Origin: Streptomyces sp. NBC_00285
GTDB lineage: Bacteria > Actinomycetota > Actinomycetes > Streptomycetales > Streptomycetaceae
Assembly (NCBI RefSeq): GCF_036174265.1
Contig: NZ_CP108055.1
Coordinates: forward strand, 620,001-684,000
Reading direction: 5' to 3'
DNA: 64,000 nucleotides
Below the pieces are notes generated by a model. That model was given only the letters and a program-made list of their open reading frames with translations. It made no database searches and was not told the DNA's origin. This document shows, in pieces, positions 17,535-26,857 of the stretch (its first letter is position 1; each line of letters opens with the position of its first letter). The position numbers and the translations under genes are program-made.

Positions 17535-17852
17535 GTGACCACCTACGTCATCACCGTCCCCGGCACGTTCCTGCGAACGGTCCCCGACAGCGTCCGCTCG
17601 GGCATCGCGCGCAGGCTTCGGCCTCAGGACCCCAGGAACACGGATCTGGGAGAGAACGAGGAGTTGAGCCTGCTGAGCGTGGAGGAGGGCGGGATGTTCG
17701 CCGCCCGCATCGAGGTCGAGGCCGCCGACCGGGCGCTGGCCGAGACCGAGGCGGTACGGCTGGTGTCCCAGGCCCTGCGGGACAGCGGCCTGGCCGAGGA
17801 CGAGGCACCGTTGGGCGCGGCGGTCGTGACCGGCATCGACAGCGAGTTCTGA
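17535..17852 (+). CDS. Conserved-looking hypothetical protein, 105 residues
   Basis: The GTG at 17535 follows AAAGGAG at ideal spacing; the longer open frame has no such site. The product is acidic, starting MTTYVITVPGTFLRTVPDSV, with no signal peptide or membrane span. Residues about 50-90 are predicted mixed helix/strand (EGGMFAARIEVEAADRALAETEAVRLVSQALRD is one continuous helix-rich block, 52-84). I do not recognise the family. It stands alone, upstream of the secreted GH16 enzyme. Confidence 0.6.
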   Translation: MTTYVITVPGTFLRTVPDSVRSGIARRLRPQDPRNTDLGENEELSLLSVEEGGMFAARIEVEAADRALAETEAVRLVSQALRDSGLAEDEAPLGAAVVTGIDSEF

Positions 17853-18051
17853 AGCGGACGGCGCGGTCCGACACGGCCGGCGGGGCGGACCGTCCGGTTC
17901 ACGGCGCGTACGGGGGATGGCGCCCCGGAGCCGGACGGGCGAGGATGTTCCTTCGCGAAACGCAGTCCGCCCGGCGCGGTGCACGGCCTTTCCGGCGTCC
18001 CGCGCGGCAGGGTCGGACGACGTCGGCCGCCGGTCCTGAAGGAGCCCCGGA

Positions 18052-18960
18052 ATGGGTTCACACGCAGCGCCGCACCACCACAGGCGATTTCTGGTGACGA
18101 CCGCGAGTCTCCTGCTCGTGGGAGGCGGCCTGCTGGGCCTCCCACGAGCCGACGCGGCACCCCCGTCGACCGACGCCTGCCACACCACCGCGGCCCACCT
18201 GCCGCGCGGTGACTGCGGACCGTTCTGGCAGGTCCTCGCCGAGGATTTCAACGGGGACCGGGTGCCGCTGGGCTCCTTCAGCGACTGCGCCCACGACGTC
18301 GATACGTCCGCTGCGTACTGCGGGGGCCTGAAAGGGAAATACCGTGACAACTGGTGGGCGTATCCGACCGGTTGGCCCGACACCGCCGAGAGCCGGGGGC
18401 GCGACGTGGTGGGGGTCTACCACCCGGAGGACACCGTGAGCGTCGGCCCCGCGGCGAACGGCGACGGCAGAATGTCCATCCGGATGTGGCGGCCCACCGA
18501 CGGGGGCCCCGTGCATGCCGCCGCGCTGGTGCCGCGTGCGGTGATGCAGATGAAGTACGGCAAGTACAGCGCACGGATCAAGGTCACAAAACTCGCTCCC
18601 GGGTACAAGTCCGCGTGGCTGCACTACGGAGGCGGCTGCGAGATGGACCACCCCGAAGGAGAGTGGACCGGCACCCTCAGCGCCTTTCACCATCCGTGCG
18701 GTGGCGGCGAGCAGGGCTCCTTCCCCGGAAGCGACGACTGGACGCAGTGGCACACCGTCTCCACCGAGTGGACACCGGGCCATGTCCGGTTCTTCGTCGA
18801 CGGCCGACAGACCGGTCACGACACCCGTGACGTGCCGGACGAGCCCCTTTCGTGGGTGCTTCAGAACGAGAGCGCTCTGGAGGGACCCGGGGCCGCGCCC
18901 GGCAGCAGTGCCCAGCTCGACGTCACCTGGGTCGCGGCGTACGCGTACGGCTGGAAGTGA
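18052..18960 (+). CDS. Secreted GH16-family hydrolase
   Basis: 302 residues; ATG after GAAGGAG. A twin-basic signal region (HHHRRFLVTTASLLLVGGG) with cleavage near RADAA exports it. The core is a GH16-type jelly roll: the catalytic E-x-D-x-x-E motif appears as EMDHPE in GGGCEMDHPEGEW, preceded by YGKYSARIKVTKLAPGYKSAWLHY and followed by the strand WHTVSTEWTPGHVRFFVDG. Family members cleave beta-1,3/1,4-glucans, agar or related galactans. The substrate cannot be fixed. It converges with the luciferase-like gene, with 11 bp between stops. Confidence 0.8.
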   Translation: MGSHAAPHHHRRFLVTTASLLLVGGGLLGLPRADAAPPSTDACHTTAAHLPRGDCGPFWQVLAEDFNGDRVPLGSFSDCAHDVDTSAAYCGGLKGKYRDNWWAYPTGWPDTAESRGRDVVGVYHPEDTVSVGPAANGDGRMSIRMWRPTDGGPVHAAALVPRAVMQMKYGKYSARIKVTKLAPGYKSAWLHYGGGCEMDHPEGEWTGTLSAFHHPCGGGEQGSFPGSDDWTQWHTVSTEWTPGHVRFFVDGRQTGHDTRDVPDEPLSWVLQNESALEGPGAAPGSSAQLDVTWVAAYAYGWK

Positions 18961-18971
18961 CCTGCGGCGCC

Positions 18972-19847
18972 TCAGGCCGAAGGGCTGACGAGTTCGTCGG
19001 CGACCCATTGGGCGACGGCCGCGGGATAGGGCGCCGGCAGGCCCAGCACGATGTGGCCGAAGCCCGCGTCGATTGCTTCGGTGATCGCGTCACGGGTGGT
19101 GCCGGGGCTGTCGTAGGAGACCGCCAGGTGGATCGAGCGGGTGATCTCGGCTGGATCCCGCCCGATGTCCCGGCAGTAACGGTCCAGCAGGGCGCTGCGG
19201 CGGATGACGTCGTGGATGTCGCCGCCGGGGATGTTCCACAGGTCGGCGTGCCGGGCGGCGGTGCGCAGGGTCGTGGACGAGCGGCCTCCGATGAGGATCG
19301 GCGGGTGGGGGCGCTGGATGGGTTTGGGGTTGCCGAAGGCCTTGGAGACGGGGTGGTAGGGGCCGTGGGCGTCGAAGGGTTTCTCCTCGGTCCACAGGCG
19401 TCGTATCAGCGTGCAGGCTTCGTCGAGGCTGCCCACCGCGTGCGCGGTGTCATGGAAGGGCAGACCGTGGGCCTCGTACTCGCGCCTGGCCAGGGGGTGG
19501 TCGGGACGTGAGCCGACGCCGATACCGAAGTCGAGTCGGCCCTCGGAGACGATGTCCACGGTCGTGGCGATCTTCGCGAGCAGCGCGGGTGGCCGGAAGC
19601 GGTTGCTGGTCACCATCACGCCGAGCCGCAGCCGTCGCGTCCGGGCGGCCAGCGCCGCCAGGAGCGTCCAGCCTTCGTAGGCCGGTCCGTCGGGGTCTCC
19701 TCCGATCGGCATGAGGTGGTCGAAGAGCCAGGCGTGCTCGATGGCGGGGACAGCGTCCGCCTCGCTCCAGACTCGCAGGATGTCGTCGTAACCGACCTGC
19801 ATCGGGGCGGTCATGATCCCGAAGCTGGGTGGGGATGGGTTCGGCAT
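18972..19847 (-). CDS. LLM-class flavin/F420-dependent oxidoreductase
   Basis: 291 residues, a single-domain luciferase-like TIM barrel. Typical blocks are HAWLFDHLMPIGGD near the N-terminus, LRLGVMVTSNRFRPPALLAKIATTVDIVSEGRLDFGIGVG and PPILIGGRSS. Actinobacterial members commonly use coenzyme F420 or FMN; the electron donor cannot be decided here. It lies 80 bp downstream of the aldo/keto reductase stop region on the same strand in the order AKR then LLM, so both are probably under the TetR regulator across the divergent promoter. Confidence 0.85.
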   Translation of the reverse strand: MPNPSPPSFGIMTAPMQVGYDDILRVWSEADAVPAIEHAWLFDHLMPIGGDPDGPAYEGWTLLAALAARTRRLRLGVMVTSNRFRPPALLAKIATTVDIVSEGRLDFGIGVGSRPDHPLARREYEAHGLPFHDTAHAVGSLDEACTLIRRLWTEEKPFDAHGPYHPVSKAFGNPKPIQRPHPPILIGGRSSTTLRTAARHADLWNIPGGDIHDVIRRSALLDRYCRDIGRDPAEITRSIHLAVSYDSPGTTRDAITEAIDAGFGHIVLGLPAPYPAAVAQWVADELVSPSA

Positions 19848-19909
19848 GGGCTGTGGGTCCCGTTCTGCAAGGGGTCTCCCCCGGCGGTTTCTCTGCGTGT
19901 TCGCGTCGG

Positions 19910-20929
19910 TCAGCGTCGGCGCAGTGACGGGTCGAGGAGGGCCGGCGGGGTGTCGTACTTCTCGTGCGCGGCCAGGTCCGTGCCGGGGACGACGATCTCG
20001 TCGATCGCGTCGAGCACGTCGGCGGTCAGGACGGTGTCCGCTGCGGCGAGTTGGGCGTGCAGGTGGTCCGTCGTGCGAGGGCCGATGAGGGCGCTGGTCA
20101 CACCGGGGTGTGCGGTCACGAAGCCGAGTGCGAGCTGGATGAGGGTGAGGCCGGCCTCGTCGGCGATCGCGGCCAGTCGCTCCACGGCGTCGAGCCTGGC
20201 CCTGTTGGAGGGAAGGGTGGTGTCGAACCGTGCGGGCATCAGCGCCGAGCGGTGGGTGGCGATGTCGCGGCCCTCACGGATCGCGCCCGACAGCCAGCCC
20301 GAGGCGAGCGGGCTCCACACCAGCACGCCGAGGCCGTACTCCTGGGTGACCGGCAGGACGTGGGTCTCGATGCCGCGCTGGAGGACGGAGTAGCTGGGCT
20401 GTTCGGTGGTGTAGCGGCTCAGCTGGTGCTCGCGCGCGGCCCACTGGGCCTGCACGATGCGGTGGGCGGGGAAGGTGGAGGAGCCGAAGTGGCGGATCTT
20501 TCCGGCGCGTTGGAGGTCGGTAAGGGCCGAGAGGGTCTCCTCGTCGCTGGTGTTCGGGTCCCAGCGGTGGATCTGGTAGAGGTCGACGTGGTCGACTCCG
20601 AGGCGACGCAGGCTGGCTTCCAGTGCGGTGACCAGCCAGCGGCGCGAGCTGCCCCGATGGTTGCGTTCGGTGCCGATGGGCATGCCCGCCTTCGTGGCGA
20701 GGACGATGTCGTCCCGGCGGCCGGCGATGGCCTTGCCGACCATTTCCTCCGACTCGCCGTCGCCGTACATGTCGGCGGTGTCGATGACGTTGACGCCGGC
20801 CTCCAGAGCGGCATCGACGATCGCGGTGGCCTCGGCCTGCGTGGTGCTGCCGATGTGGCCGAAGTTCATCGCGCCGAGCGCGAGGGAGCTGACCTGTACA
20901 CCGGTACGGCCCAGGGTGCGGTACTGCAT
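19910..20929 (-). CDS. Aldo/keto reductase
   Basis: 339 residues from the ATG at 20929 (GGAGGA 8 nt upstream). It is an NADPH-dependent (alpha/beta)8 oxidoreductase. The catalytic tetrad is visible: Asp in NVIDTADMYG, Tyr in DMYGDGESEE, Lys in LATKAGMP and His in LYQIHRWDPN. The C-terminal cofactor motif is ALIGPRTTDHLHAQLAA. The physiological substrate is unknown. It faces the TetR gene across 207 bp that carry two matching palindromes, so it is very likely a direct target of that repressor. Confidence 0.9.
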   Translation of the reverse strand: MQYRTLGRTGVQVSSLALGAMNFGHIGSTTQAEATAIVDAALEAGVNVIDTADMYGDGESEEMVGKAIAGRRDDIVLATKAGMPIGTERNHRGSSRRWLVTALEASLRRLGVDHVDLYQIHRWDPNTSDEETLSALTDLQRAGKIRHFGSSTFPAHRIVQAQWAAREHQLSRYTTEQPSYSVLQRGIETHVLPVTQEYGLGVLVWSPLASGWLSGAIREGRDIATHRSALMPARFDTTLPSNRARLDAVERLAAIADEAGLTLIQLALGFVTAHPGVTSALIGPRTTDHLHAQLAAADTVLTADVLDAIDEIVVPGTDLAAHEKYDTPPALLDPSLRRR

Positions 20930-20981
20930 GGGGAGTTCCTCCATAGCGGGTGAAAGTCGTGCGGCATGCGTGACGGTGCGT

Positions 20982-21032
20982 GCCATGGCATGGCATGGCT
21001 TGAAGGCACGGCACGGCACGGCATGGCTTGGT
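20982..21032. repeat. Degenerate pentamer repeat (GGCAT/GGCAC)
   Basis: Two adjacent runs of the 5-mer GGCAY occur: CATGGCATGGCATGGCTTG, then GGCACGGCACGGCACGGCAT. They lie in the aldo/keto reductase upstream region, between its start and the TetR operators. They look like slippage repeats. Confidence 0.6.
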
Positions 21033-21063
21033 CGCCGGGGCCCGGTCTGCCATCATGGGCAAA

Positions 21064-21078
21064 CGGAACCTCGTTCCG
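21064..21078. promoter_or_regulatory. TetR operator copy 1
   Basis: CGGAACCTCGTTCCG, a perfect inverted repeat (CGGAAC-N3-GTTCCG) between the divergent aldo/keto reductase and tetR genes. Confidence 0.75.
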
Positions 21079-21087
21079 GAAACAATA

Positions 21088-21102
21088 CGGAACAGTGTTC
21101 CG
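21088..21102. promoter_or_regulatory. TetR operator copy 2
   Basis: CGGAACAGTGTTCCG has the same arms as copy 1, 24 bp further on and 35 bp before the tetR start. The sequence between is AT-rich (GAAACAATA), as for a promoter core. Confidence 0.75.
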
Positions 21103-21136
21103 CTTTGGCAAGGTCGACGGCGGAGGAAGCGGCGCG

Positions 21137-21724
21137 GTGAACGACAGCGACGACGGCACGGAGCGCGCGACTCCACGGCGCAAGGACGCCCGCCGCAACA
21201 AGGAGACCCTGCTCGACGCGGCCGCCGCGGTGTTCGTCGCCAAGGGCGTGGAAGCCCCGGTACGCGACATCGCCGCCGAGGCCGGTGTCGGACTGGGCAC
21301 GATCTACCGCCACTTCCCGACCCGGGCGGACCTGATCATCGCCGTGTTCCGCCACCAGGTCGACGCCTGCGCCGAGGCCGGGCCCGCCCTGCTGGAGAGC
21401 AGCGAGACCGCGCACGCGGCACTGGAGCAGTGGATCTACCTCTTTGTCGACTTCCTGGTCACCAAGCACGGGCTCGCAGGAGCGCTCCAGTCGGACAACT
21501 CCGGCTTCGAAACACTGCACGCGTACTTCATCGACCGCCTCGTGCCCGTATGCACGCGACTCCTCGATGCCGCGGCCCGCGCCGACGAGATCCACACCGA
21601 CATCGAGGCCATCGAGTTGATGCGCGGAGTCGGCAACCTCTGCATCGGCGCGGACAACGACCCCGACTACGACCCGCGCCGACTGGTGAGGCTCCTCATC
21701 GCGGGACTGCGCGTGCCGCAGTGA
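21137..21724 (+). CDS. TetR-family repressor
   Basis: 195 residues from the GTG after GGAGGA. The N-terminal helix-turn-helix is clear (KETLLDAAAAVFVAKG, then VRDIAAEAGVGLGTIYRHFPTRADLI). The C-terminal ligand domain has the SBP-like TetR_C features ALEQWIYLFVDFLV and LMRGVGNLCIGADND. It is divergent from the aldo/keto reductase, with two identical-arm palindromes in between. This strongly suggests autorepression plus control of the reductase and the downstream LLM oxidoreductase by a small-molecule ligand. Confidence 0.92.
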   Translation: MNDSDDGTERATPRRKDARRNKETLLDAAAAVFVAKGVEAPVRDIAAEAGVGLGTIYRHFPTRADLIIAVFRHQVDACAEAGPALLESSETAHAALEQWIYLFVDFLVTKHGLAGALQSDNSGFETLHAYFIDRLVPVCTRLLDAAARADEIHTDIEAIELMRGVGNLCIGADNDPDYDPRRLVRLLIAGLRVPQ

Positions 21725-21947
21725 TGCGCGGCGGGACCGGGAGCGGCTCCGCCGACGGGTCGGGCGCGACATGGAAGCCGGGCGCGTCCAGTCCGGCCTT
21801 GTTCCGGGTCGGGGGCCGTCACCGGCACGCGGCTGTCGTACGCGCCCGTCGGGACAGCGGCACGACACCGCGGCGGGCTGAGGTGCCTCGCTCGTTCGCT
21901 GAGCAGTCCCGGGCGGCCTGCCGCGGGGCGCCTCGGAGCAACCGGGT

Positions 21948-24431
21948 TCAGTCGCCCGGTGCGGGCTCCGGCAGTACCGCCCGTCCGGCCGCCCGGTGTT
22001 CGGCCGCCGCGGTGGGGTCGGTCCCGTCGAGGATCGCCGCGATTCCCTCGTGGGCCAGGGCCTCGGCGTGCCGGTGGCCGAGCCTCGGGGCCAGCTCCAG
22101 GGCCTGGCGGTGGAGGCGCAGAGCCCGCTCCGGCAGGCCCGCCAGACGGCAGGTCTCGCCGTAGGCGTCGAGGAAGTGGATCTTCCAGTGGTCCTCGAAC
22201 AGCTCGTCCAGCAGGGCGAAGGCCTGTTCGTGGGCGGCCAGGGCCTCCTCGTGGCGGCCCATCCGGCGCAGAGCGACGCCCAGGCAGTTCAGGCACCATG
22301 CCTCGTTGTGCTTGTGACCGTCCTCGCGGGCCGACGCGAGCGCTCGGCGCAGGTGCGCGGCGGCCTCGTCGGGGTCCTCGCGGGCGATGGCCACGCCCAG
22401 AGTGATCAGGGCCGGGAGCGCGGGCGGCCACGCCCCGTCGGCGTGCGGGACGTCCAGCGCGGTGCGGGCCAGCTGCGCCGCCTCCTCGCGGTGGCCCAGC
22501 TGGAGCAGTGCCCAGGCCTCGTAGGCGGTCGCGTGCACGGTGCCCATGGGGCAGCCCGCGTCCGCGTACAGCTTCCCCGCCAGCCGGAACAGTGCCAGCG
22601 GCTCCTCGACGTAGCCCTCGTCCCATCGCAAGTAGCCACGGCGCATGGCCAGTTCGGCCTCCGTTCGCAGGTCCGCCGCCCGGGACACCAACGGTGCCGC
22701 GGCCTCGTAGGCCGCGCTCGCCTCCGCCATGCGGCCCGCGTTGTAGCGGGCGAAGCCCAAGTCGCTGTGCGCCTCGGCCAGTTGCAGGGGATCACCCAGG
22801 CGTTGCGCGGCGGTGAGCGAGCGTTCGAAGAGTCCGTTGAGCATCGTGGTGCCGCAGCGCCGGGCGAAGTAGGTCCGCATGAAACGCGGCAGTTCGCACA
22901 TGTGCCGGTCGGCCCCGGCGCTCTCCGCCGCCTCGAAGGCGGCCAGCAGGTTCAGGTACTCGGTGCCGAACCAGACGAGGGCGGTGATCTTGTCGGCGAA
23001 GCAGGGCAGTTCGGCCGCGGGCGGAGTCACGGAAGCCTCACGGCTCAGCGACGGGAAGGGCATCGCTGCATCCGCTGCGGCGGCCGCGTGGACGTAGTAG
23101 TCGAGGACCCGGGTGAGGGCCCGGTCCCGTTCGGCCGGGGAGTCGTGCTCCGTGGTGGCGCGGCGCGCGTGCTGGTGGACCAGGTCGTGGAGCCGGTAGC
23201 GGCCGGCCGCCGGCTGCTGGACGAGATGCGCGTCCAGCAGGTCCTCCAGCGTCGCGCGGGCAGCGCGCAGGGGTACGTCCGCGAGCGCTGCCGCCACATG
23301 CTCGTCGAACGTCGACCCGGGCAGCAGTCCGAGCAGGCGGAACAGGCGGGACGTGCCACGGTCCAACTGCCGTACGGACATGGCGAAAGCGGTGTCGAAC
23401 TCGCTCGGCCCCTCCGCCATCCGCTCGACGAGGATGCCCACGGTCCAGCCCGGCCGGTGCCGCAGCCGGGCCGCGGCCAGCCGCAGGGCCAGCGGCAGAT
23501 GCCCGCACAGGCGCAGCACCTCGGCCGTGGACTCGGGGTCCCGGGCCAGGCGCCCCCGGGCGCCGTCGGTCTCGCCGCTGGCGCGGGCCAGGAGTTCGGC
23601 GCTCTCCTGCTCGGTCAGCACGTCCAGGGACACCGGCGGGACCTCGTCCAGGCCGAGCAGCCGATTGCGGCTGGTGATCAGGGCGACGGAGGGGCCGGCG
23701 CCGGGCAGCAACGGGCGGACCTGGTCGGCGTCGGCGGCGTTGTCGAGGACCAGGACGGCGCGCCGGTGGGCCAGTTCGGACCGCCAGCAGGCGGACAGTT
23801 CCTCGACGCCGCCTTCCTGCGGGACCTTCTCCGAGGGCACGTCGAGGGCCGCGAGCAGGGTTCGCAGGGCGCGGTCGGCGTCGAGGGGCCGCCGACCCTC
23901 GGTGAAGCCGTGCAGGTCCAGGTAGAGCTGGGCGTCCGGGTAGTCGGCGGCGAGGTGATGCGCCGCGTGCACCGCGAGGCAGGTCTTGCCGACGCCCGCC
24001 ATGCCGTCGAGGGCGATCACCCGGCTGCCGGTGACTCCGTCGAGCACGGCCGCGAGCTGGGCCTCGCGGCCGGTGAAGTCGGGCACGTCACGCGGCAGGT
24101 CGTTGCGGGGCGGGCTCGGTGCTCCGGCGGGCGGCGAGGGGGGCTGGACCTGGCGGCTGGTCCTCGGCGGTGCCGGAAGGGGGTTGGCGGCCCGTTCCCA
24201 CAGGGGGCGCAGCGGGCGGGGGTCGCGCTGGACGAGGCGGCACAGGGCGATCACCGCGGGCCAGGGCGCGACCGTGCGGCCGCTGAGGTAGCGGGACAGC
24301 GATGACGAGCTGAGGCCGGCGTCCCGTGCGAGGGCCCGTACGCCCAGCTTGGACAGTTCCTGGAGCAGGCGGAGCCGGGCGGCCAGCTCCTCCTGCGGGT
24401 CGCCGCCCGCCGTGCTGTCGTACTCGACCAC
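21948..24431 (-). CDS. XRE-NB-ARC-TPR (STAND) regulatory NTPase
   Basis: 827 residues. An N-terminal XRE helix-turn-helix (about 15-75, RALARDAGLSSSSLSRYLSG) is followed by an NB-ARC ATPase with Walker A GMAGVGKT near 144, Walker B AVLVLDNAADADQV and the sensor LITSRNRLLGL. The C-terminal half is a run of TPR-like helices (for example LAEAHSDLGFARYNAGRMAEAS and HNEAWCLNCLGVALRRMGRHEEALAAHEQA). The layout matches AfsR-like regulators, with XRE in place of a SARP domain. It is divergent from the AhpD-like gene (187 bp), which may be its target. The 223 bp between its stop and tetR hold nothing recognisable. Confidence 0.88.
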   Translation of the reverse strand: MVEYDSTAGGDPQEELAARLRLLQELSKLGVRALARDAGLSSSSLSRYLSGRTVAPWPAVIALCRLVQRDPRPLRPLWERAANPLPAPPRTSRQVQPPSPPAGAPSPPRNDLPRDVPDFTGREAQLAAVLDGVTGSRVIALDGMAGVGKTCLAVHAAHHLAADYPDAQLYLDLHGFTEGRRPLDADRALRTLLAALDVPSEKVPQEGGVEELSACWRSELAHRRAVLVLDNAADADQVRPLLPGAGPSVALITSRNRLLGLDEVPPVSLDVLTEQESAELLARASGETDGARGRLARDPESTAEVLRLCGHLPLALRLAAARLRHRPGWTVGILVERMAEGPSEFDTAFAMSVRQLDRGTSRLFRLLGLLPGSTFDEHVAAALADVPLRAARATLEDLLDAHLVQQPAAGRYRLHDLVHQHARRATTEHDSPAERDRALTRVLDYYVHAAAAADAAMPFPSLSREASVTPPAAELPCFADKITALVWFGTEYLNLLAAFEAAESAGADRHMCELPRFMRTYFARRCGTTMLNGLFERSLTAAQRLGDPLQLAEAHSDLGFARYNAGRMAEASAAYEAAAPLVSRAADLRTEAELAMRRGYLRWDEGYVEEPLALFRLAGKLYADAGCPMGTVHATAYEAWALLQLGHREEAAQLARTALDVPHADGAWPPALPALITLGVAIAREDPDEAAAHLRRALASAREDGHKHNEAWCLNCLGVALRRMGRHEEALAAHEQAFALLDELFEDHWKIHFLDAYGETCRLAGLPERALRLHRQALELAPRLGHRHAEALAHEGIAAILDGTDPTAAAEHRAAGRAVLPEPAPGD

Positions 24432-24618
24432 TGTTCCCCGTCCCCCTGTCCCGCCCCGGCGGAATTCGTCCGGGCCGGATCGTGCCTGTTCAAGGCCGTT
24501 TCAGCTGTCCCACGGTGTCCCACGGCCGTCGTCCTGACAAGTCCTGTGGGCTGAGATGGCATCACACCCCGCCGGAACAGCCCGAACGGGGCACAGCCCG
24601 ACACAGGAGAGATGCCAG

Positions 24619-25074
24619 ATGCAGTCTCGTATGCAGAACCCCGCCGTCGTCCTGTCCGACGCAATGCAGCCCATCCAGCAGCTCTTCAAGGCCGTCCACT
24701 CCGGTGGGGTGGACGCGCAGACCCTGGAGCTGGTGCATCTGCGGGTCAGCCAGATCAACGGGTGCAGCGCCTGTGTCGACGGTGGCGCCAAAACGGCCCG
24801 CAAGGCCGGTGTGAGCGACGAACGGCTGGCCACGGCCGCCGTGTGGCGGGAGGCCCCCTACTTCAGCGAGGAGGAGCGGGCGGCGCTCGCGCTGGCCGAG
24901 GCCGCGACGCGACTGGCCGACCGTCCCGACGCGGTGAGCGACGAGGTCTGGGACGTGGCCGCGACCTACTTCGACGAGAAGCAACTGGCCGCGATCGTCC
25001 TGATGATCGGCCTGACCAACCTGTTCAACCGGCTCAACGCCACGACCCGTCAGATCGCCGGTGCGTGGGGGTGA
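24619..25074 (+). CDS. Carboxymuconolactone decarboxylase / AhpD-like protein
   Basis: 151 residues from the ATG at 24619 (CAGGAGAG upstream). The all-helical CMD fold is evident: [21 protein letters not shown] carries the CxxC redox pair. AhpD enzymes have a His four residues after the second Cys; here that position is Gly (CVDGGAK), so the proton-relay His is missing. The protein may thus be a thiol-redox or structural relative rather than a peroxidase. It is divergent from the STAND regulator and precedes the DUF1801 gene by 128 bp. Confidence 0.85.
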   Translation: MQSRMQNPAVVLSDAMQPIQQLFKAVHSGGVDAQTLELVHLRVSQINGCSACVDGGAKTARKAGVSDERLATAAVWREAPYFSEEERAALALAEAATRLADRPDAVSDEVWDVAATYFDEKQLAAIVLMIGLTNLFNRLNATTRQIAGAWG

Positions 25075-25202
25075 ACCGCGCCGGTCCCGGGCCGCGCACT
25101 CCACACCGCGGCCCGGGACCGCGACCGGCCGGCAGGAGGCTGCCGTGCCCCGACAGACGCCTGACGATGCACCCACCCATCCGTAGAGCAGGAGGAACCG
25201 CC

Positions 25203-25682
25203 TTGAAGGACACGCAGGGGACCGCCGGGCGTACGATCGCGGCCGTCGAGAGGACCCAGACCTTCACAGCCGAGGAGCGGGCAGCGATGAAGGAGCGCGC
25301 CCGGGAGGTCAAGGCGGCCGCGCGCAGCGGCTCGCAGGCCGACAAGGTGGCGCAGGACGAGGCAGCCGTGGTCGCGAAGATCGCCGAGATGGAGGATGCG
25401 GACCGGGCCATGGCCGAACGCATCCACACCGTCGTCAGGGCGAGTGCACCGGATCTGGCGCCGAAGCTCTGGTACGGCATGCCCGCGTACGCCAAGGACG
25501 GCAAGGTCGTCTGTTTCTTCCAGAGCGCGCAGAAGTTCAACGCGCGGTACGCGACCTTCGGTTTCAACGACAGGGCGGAGCTCGACGAGGGCACCATGTG
25601 GCCGACCGCCTTCGCGCTCACGCGGCTGACCGCCGCCGACGAGGCGCGCATCGGTGAACTCGTGAAGCAGGCGGCGGCCTGA
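25203..25682 (+). CDS. DUF1801 (YdhG-like) protein
   Basis: 159 residues; a TTG start is chosen because AGCAGGAGG lies right before it. The N-terminal ~75 residues form a charged helix ([20 protein letters not shown], then [22 protein letters not shown]). The C-terminal DUF1801 fold has the hallmarks [20 protein letters not shown] and [16 protein letters not shown]. Members resemble frataxin-fold iron chaperones, but function is unproven. It is 35 bp before the PfkB kinase and probably co-transcribed with it. Confidence 0.85.
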   Translation: MKDTQGTAGRTIAAVERTQTFTAEERAAMKERAREVKAAARSGSQADKVAQDEAAVVAKIAEMEDADRAMAERIHTVVRASAPDLAPKLWYGMPAYAKDGKVVCFFQSAQKFNARYATFGFNDRAELDEGTMWPTAFALTRLTAADEARIGELVKQAAA

Positions 25683-25717
25683 GGCGAGGAACTGCGAGCA
25701 GGAGGAGGTGTCAGCAG

Positions 25718-26614
25718 GTGGAGCCGACGAAGGGCCGACGTCCTGCGGGGCTGTTCGTCGGCCTGTGCACGTTGGACGTCGTTCAGCTCGTGGACCGGGT
25801 GCCGGGGTCCAACGAGAAACTGACGGCTCGTGAGCAGGTCGTGGCGGCGGGCGGTCCGGCGGCGAACGCGGCCGTGACGTTCAGCCACCTGGGTGGTACG
25901 GCCAGGCTGCTCACGGGGATCGGCTCCCACCCTCTGGGTGTCGCGGTCACCGCGGATCTGGCCCGGCTGGGTGTGACCGTGTCGGATCTTGCCGTCGATT
26001 CGGTGGAGCCTCCTGCGGTGTCGTCCATCCTGGTGACCGCGTCGAGCGGGGACCGTGCCGTCGCATCGACCAACGCCACCGGGCTCCGCCTCGCGCCACC
26101 CGCCGGTCTCGACGCGCTGGTGGCCGCCTGCGACATCGTCGAGTTCGACGGCCATCACATGGAACTGGCCCTGGCGACCGCCCGCGCAGCGCGGTCCGCG
26201 GGTCGGCGCACCGTCCTCGACGGGGGCAGCTGGAAGGCCGGTACGGAGGAGCTGCTGCCGTCGGTCGAACTGGCCGTCTGCTCCGACGACTTCCGGCCTC
26301 CCGGGACGAGTACGCCGACGGACACCCTGCGGTTTCTGCAGAAGCACGGAGTCCTCTGGTCGGCGGTCAGCCGGGGCGGCCGCTCCCTCGTGTGGACGGG
26401 TCCCGACGGCGGTGGCACGGTGGACGTTCCCGCCGTGCGCGTGGCGGACACCCTGGGCGCAGGCGATGTGCTGCACGGGGCTCTCGCGTGCCACCTCGCG
26501 GACCGGGGCCCGCTGACCTCGGAACGGTTCGTCGAGGCCCTGCGGGATGCGGCAGCGGTGGCTTCACGGGCGTGCGCGTCGTTCGGGACGCGGGCCTGGA
26601 TGCGGGACGGGTGA
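25718..26614 (+). CDS. PfkB-family carbohydrate kinase
   Basis: 298 residues, GTG start after AGGAGG. It phosphorylates a sugar or nucleoside with ATP. The N-terminal PfkB signature is AAGGPAANAAVTFSHLGG and the C-terminal one, with catalytic Asp, is VADTLGAGDVLHGALACH (DTxGAGD). It is close to ribokinase and sugar kinases in length. The substrate cannot be fixed. It follows the DUF1801 gene with 35 bp spacing. The 243 bp after it hold no supported gene. Confidence 0.88.
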   Translation: MEPTKGRRPAGLFVGLCTLDVVQLVDRVPGSNEKLTAREQVVAAGGPAANAAVTFSHLGGTARLLTGIGSHPLGVAVTADLARLGVTVSDLAVDSVEPPAVSSILVTASSGDRAVASTNATGLRLAPPAGLDALVAACDIVEFDGHHMELALATARAARSAGRRTVLDGGSWKAGTEELLPSVELAVCSDDFRPPGTSTPTDTLRFLQKHGVLWSAVSRGGRSLVWTGPDGGGTVDVPAVRVADTLGAGDVLHGALACHLADRGPLTSERFVEALRDAAAVASRACASFGTRAWMRDG

Positions 26615-26857
26615 CACCAGCTGGGTACGGCTGGTCAGCGCCGCGGGGGCGCCCTGTCGACGTATGGACGGGCGGGTCCGCCGCCCGCGTCACACGGACG
26701 CCGGCGGCGGAACCTCCACATCGCCCCGTACGAGGGCCGGTCGGCGCGGATCAAAGCCGAGGGCTACTGCCCCCACCTGACCGTCGCGCCTGTACTCGCT
26801 GTCGAAGACGCCCCGCGCCGGGGGCGCCCCGTCTCCTGAACACGGTCGGCCCTGCCC

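Noticed and set aside
20982..21032. CRISPR-like array
   Set aside because: The repeat unit is only 5 bp with no spacers and no cas genes; it is a simple repeat.
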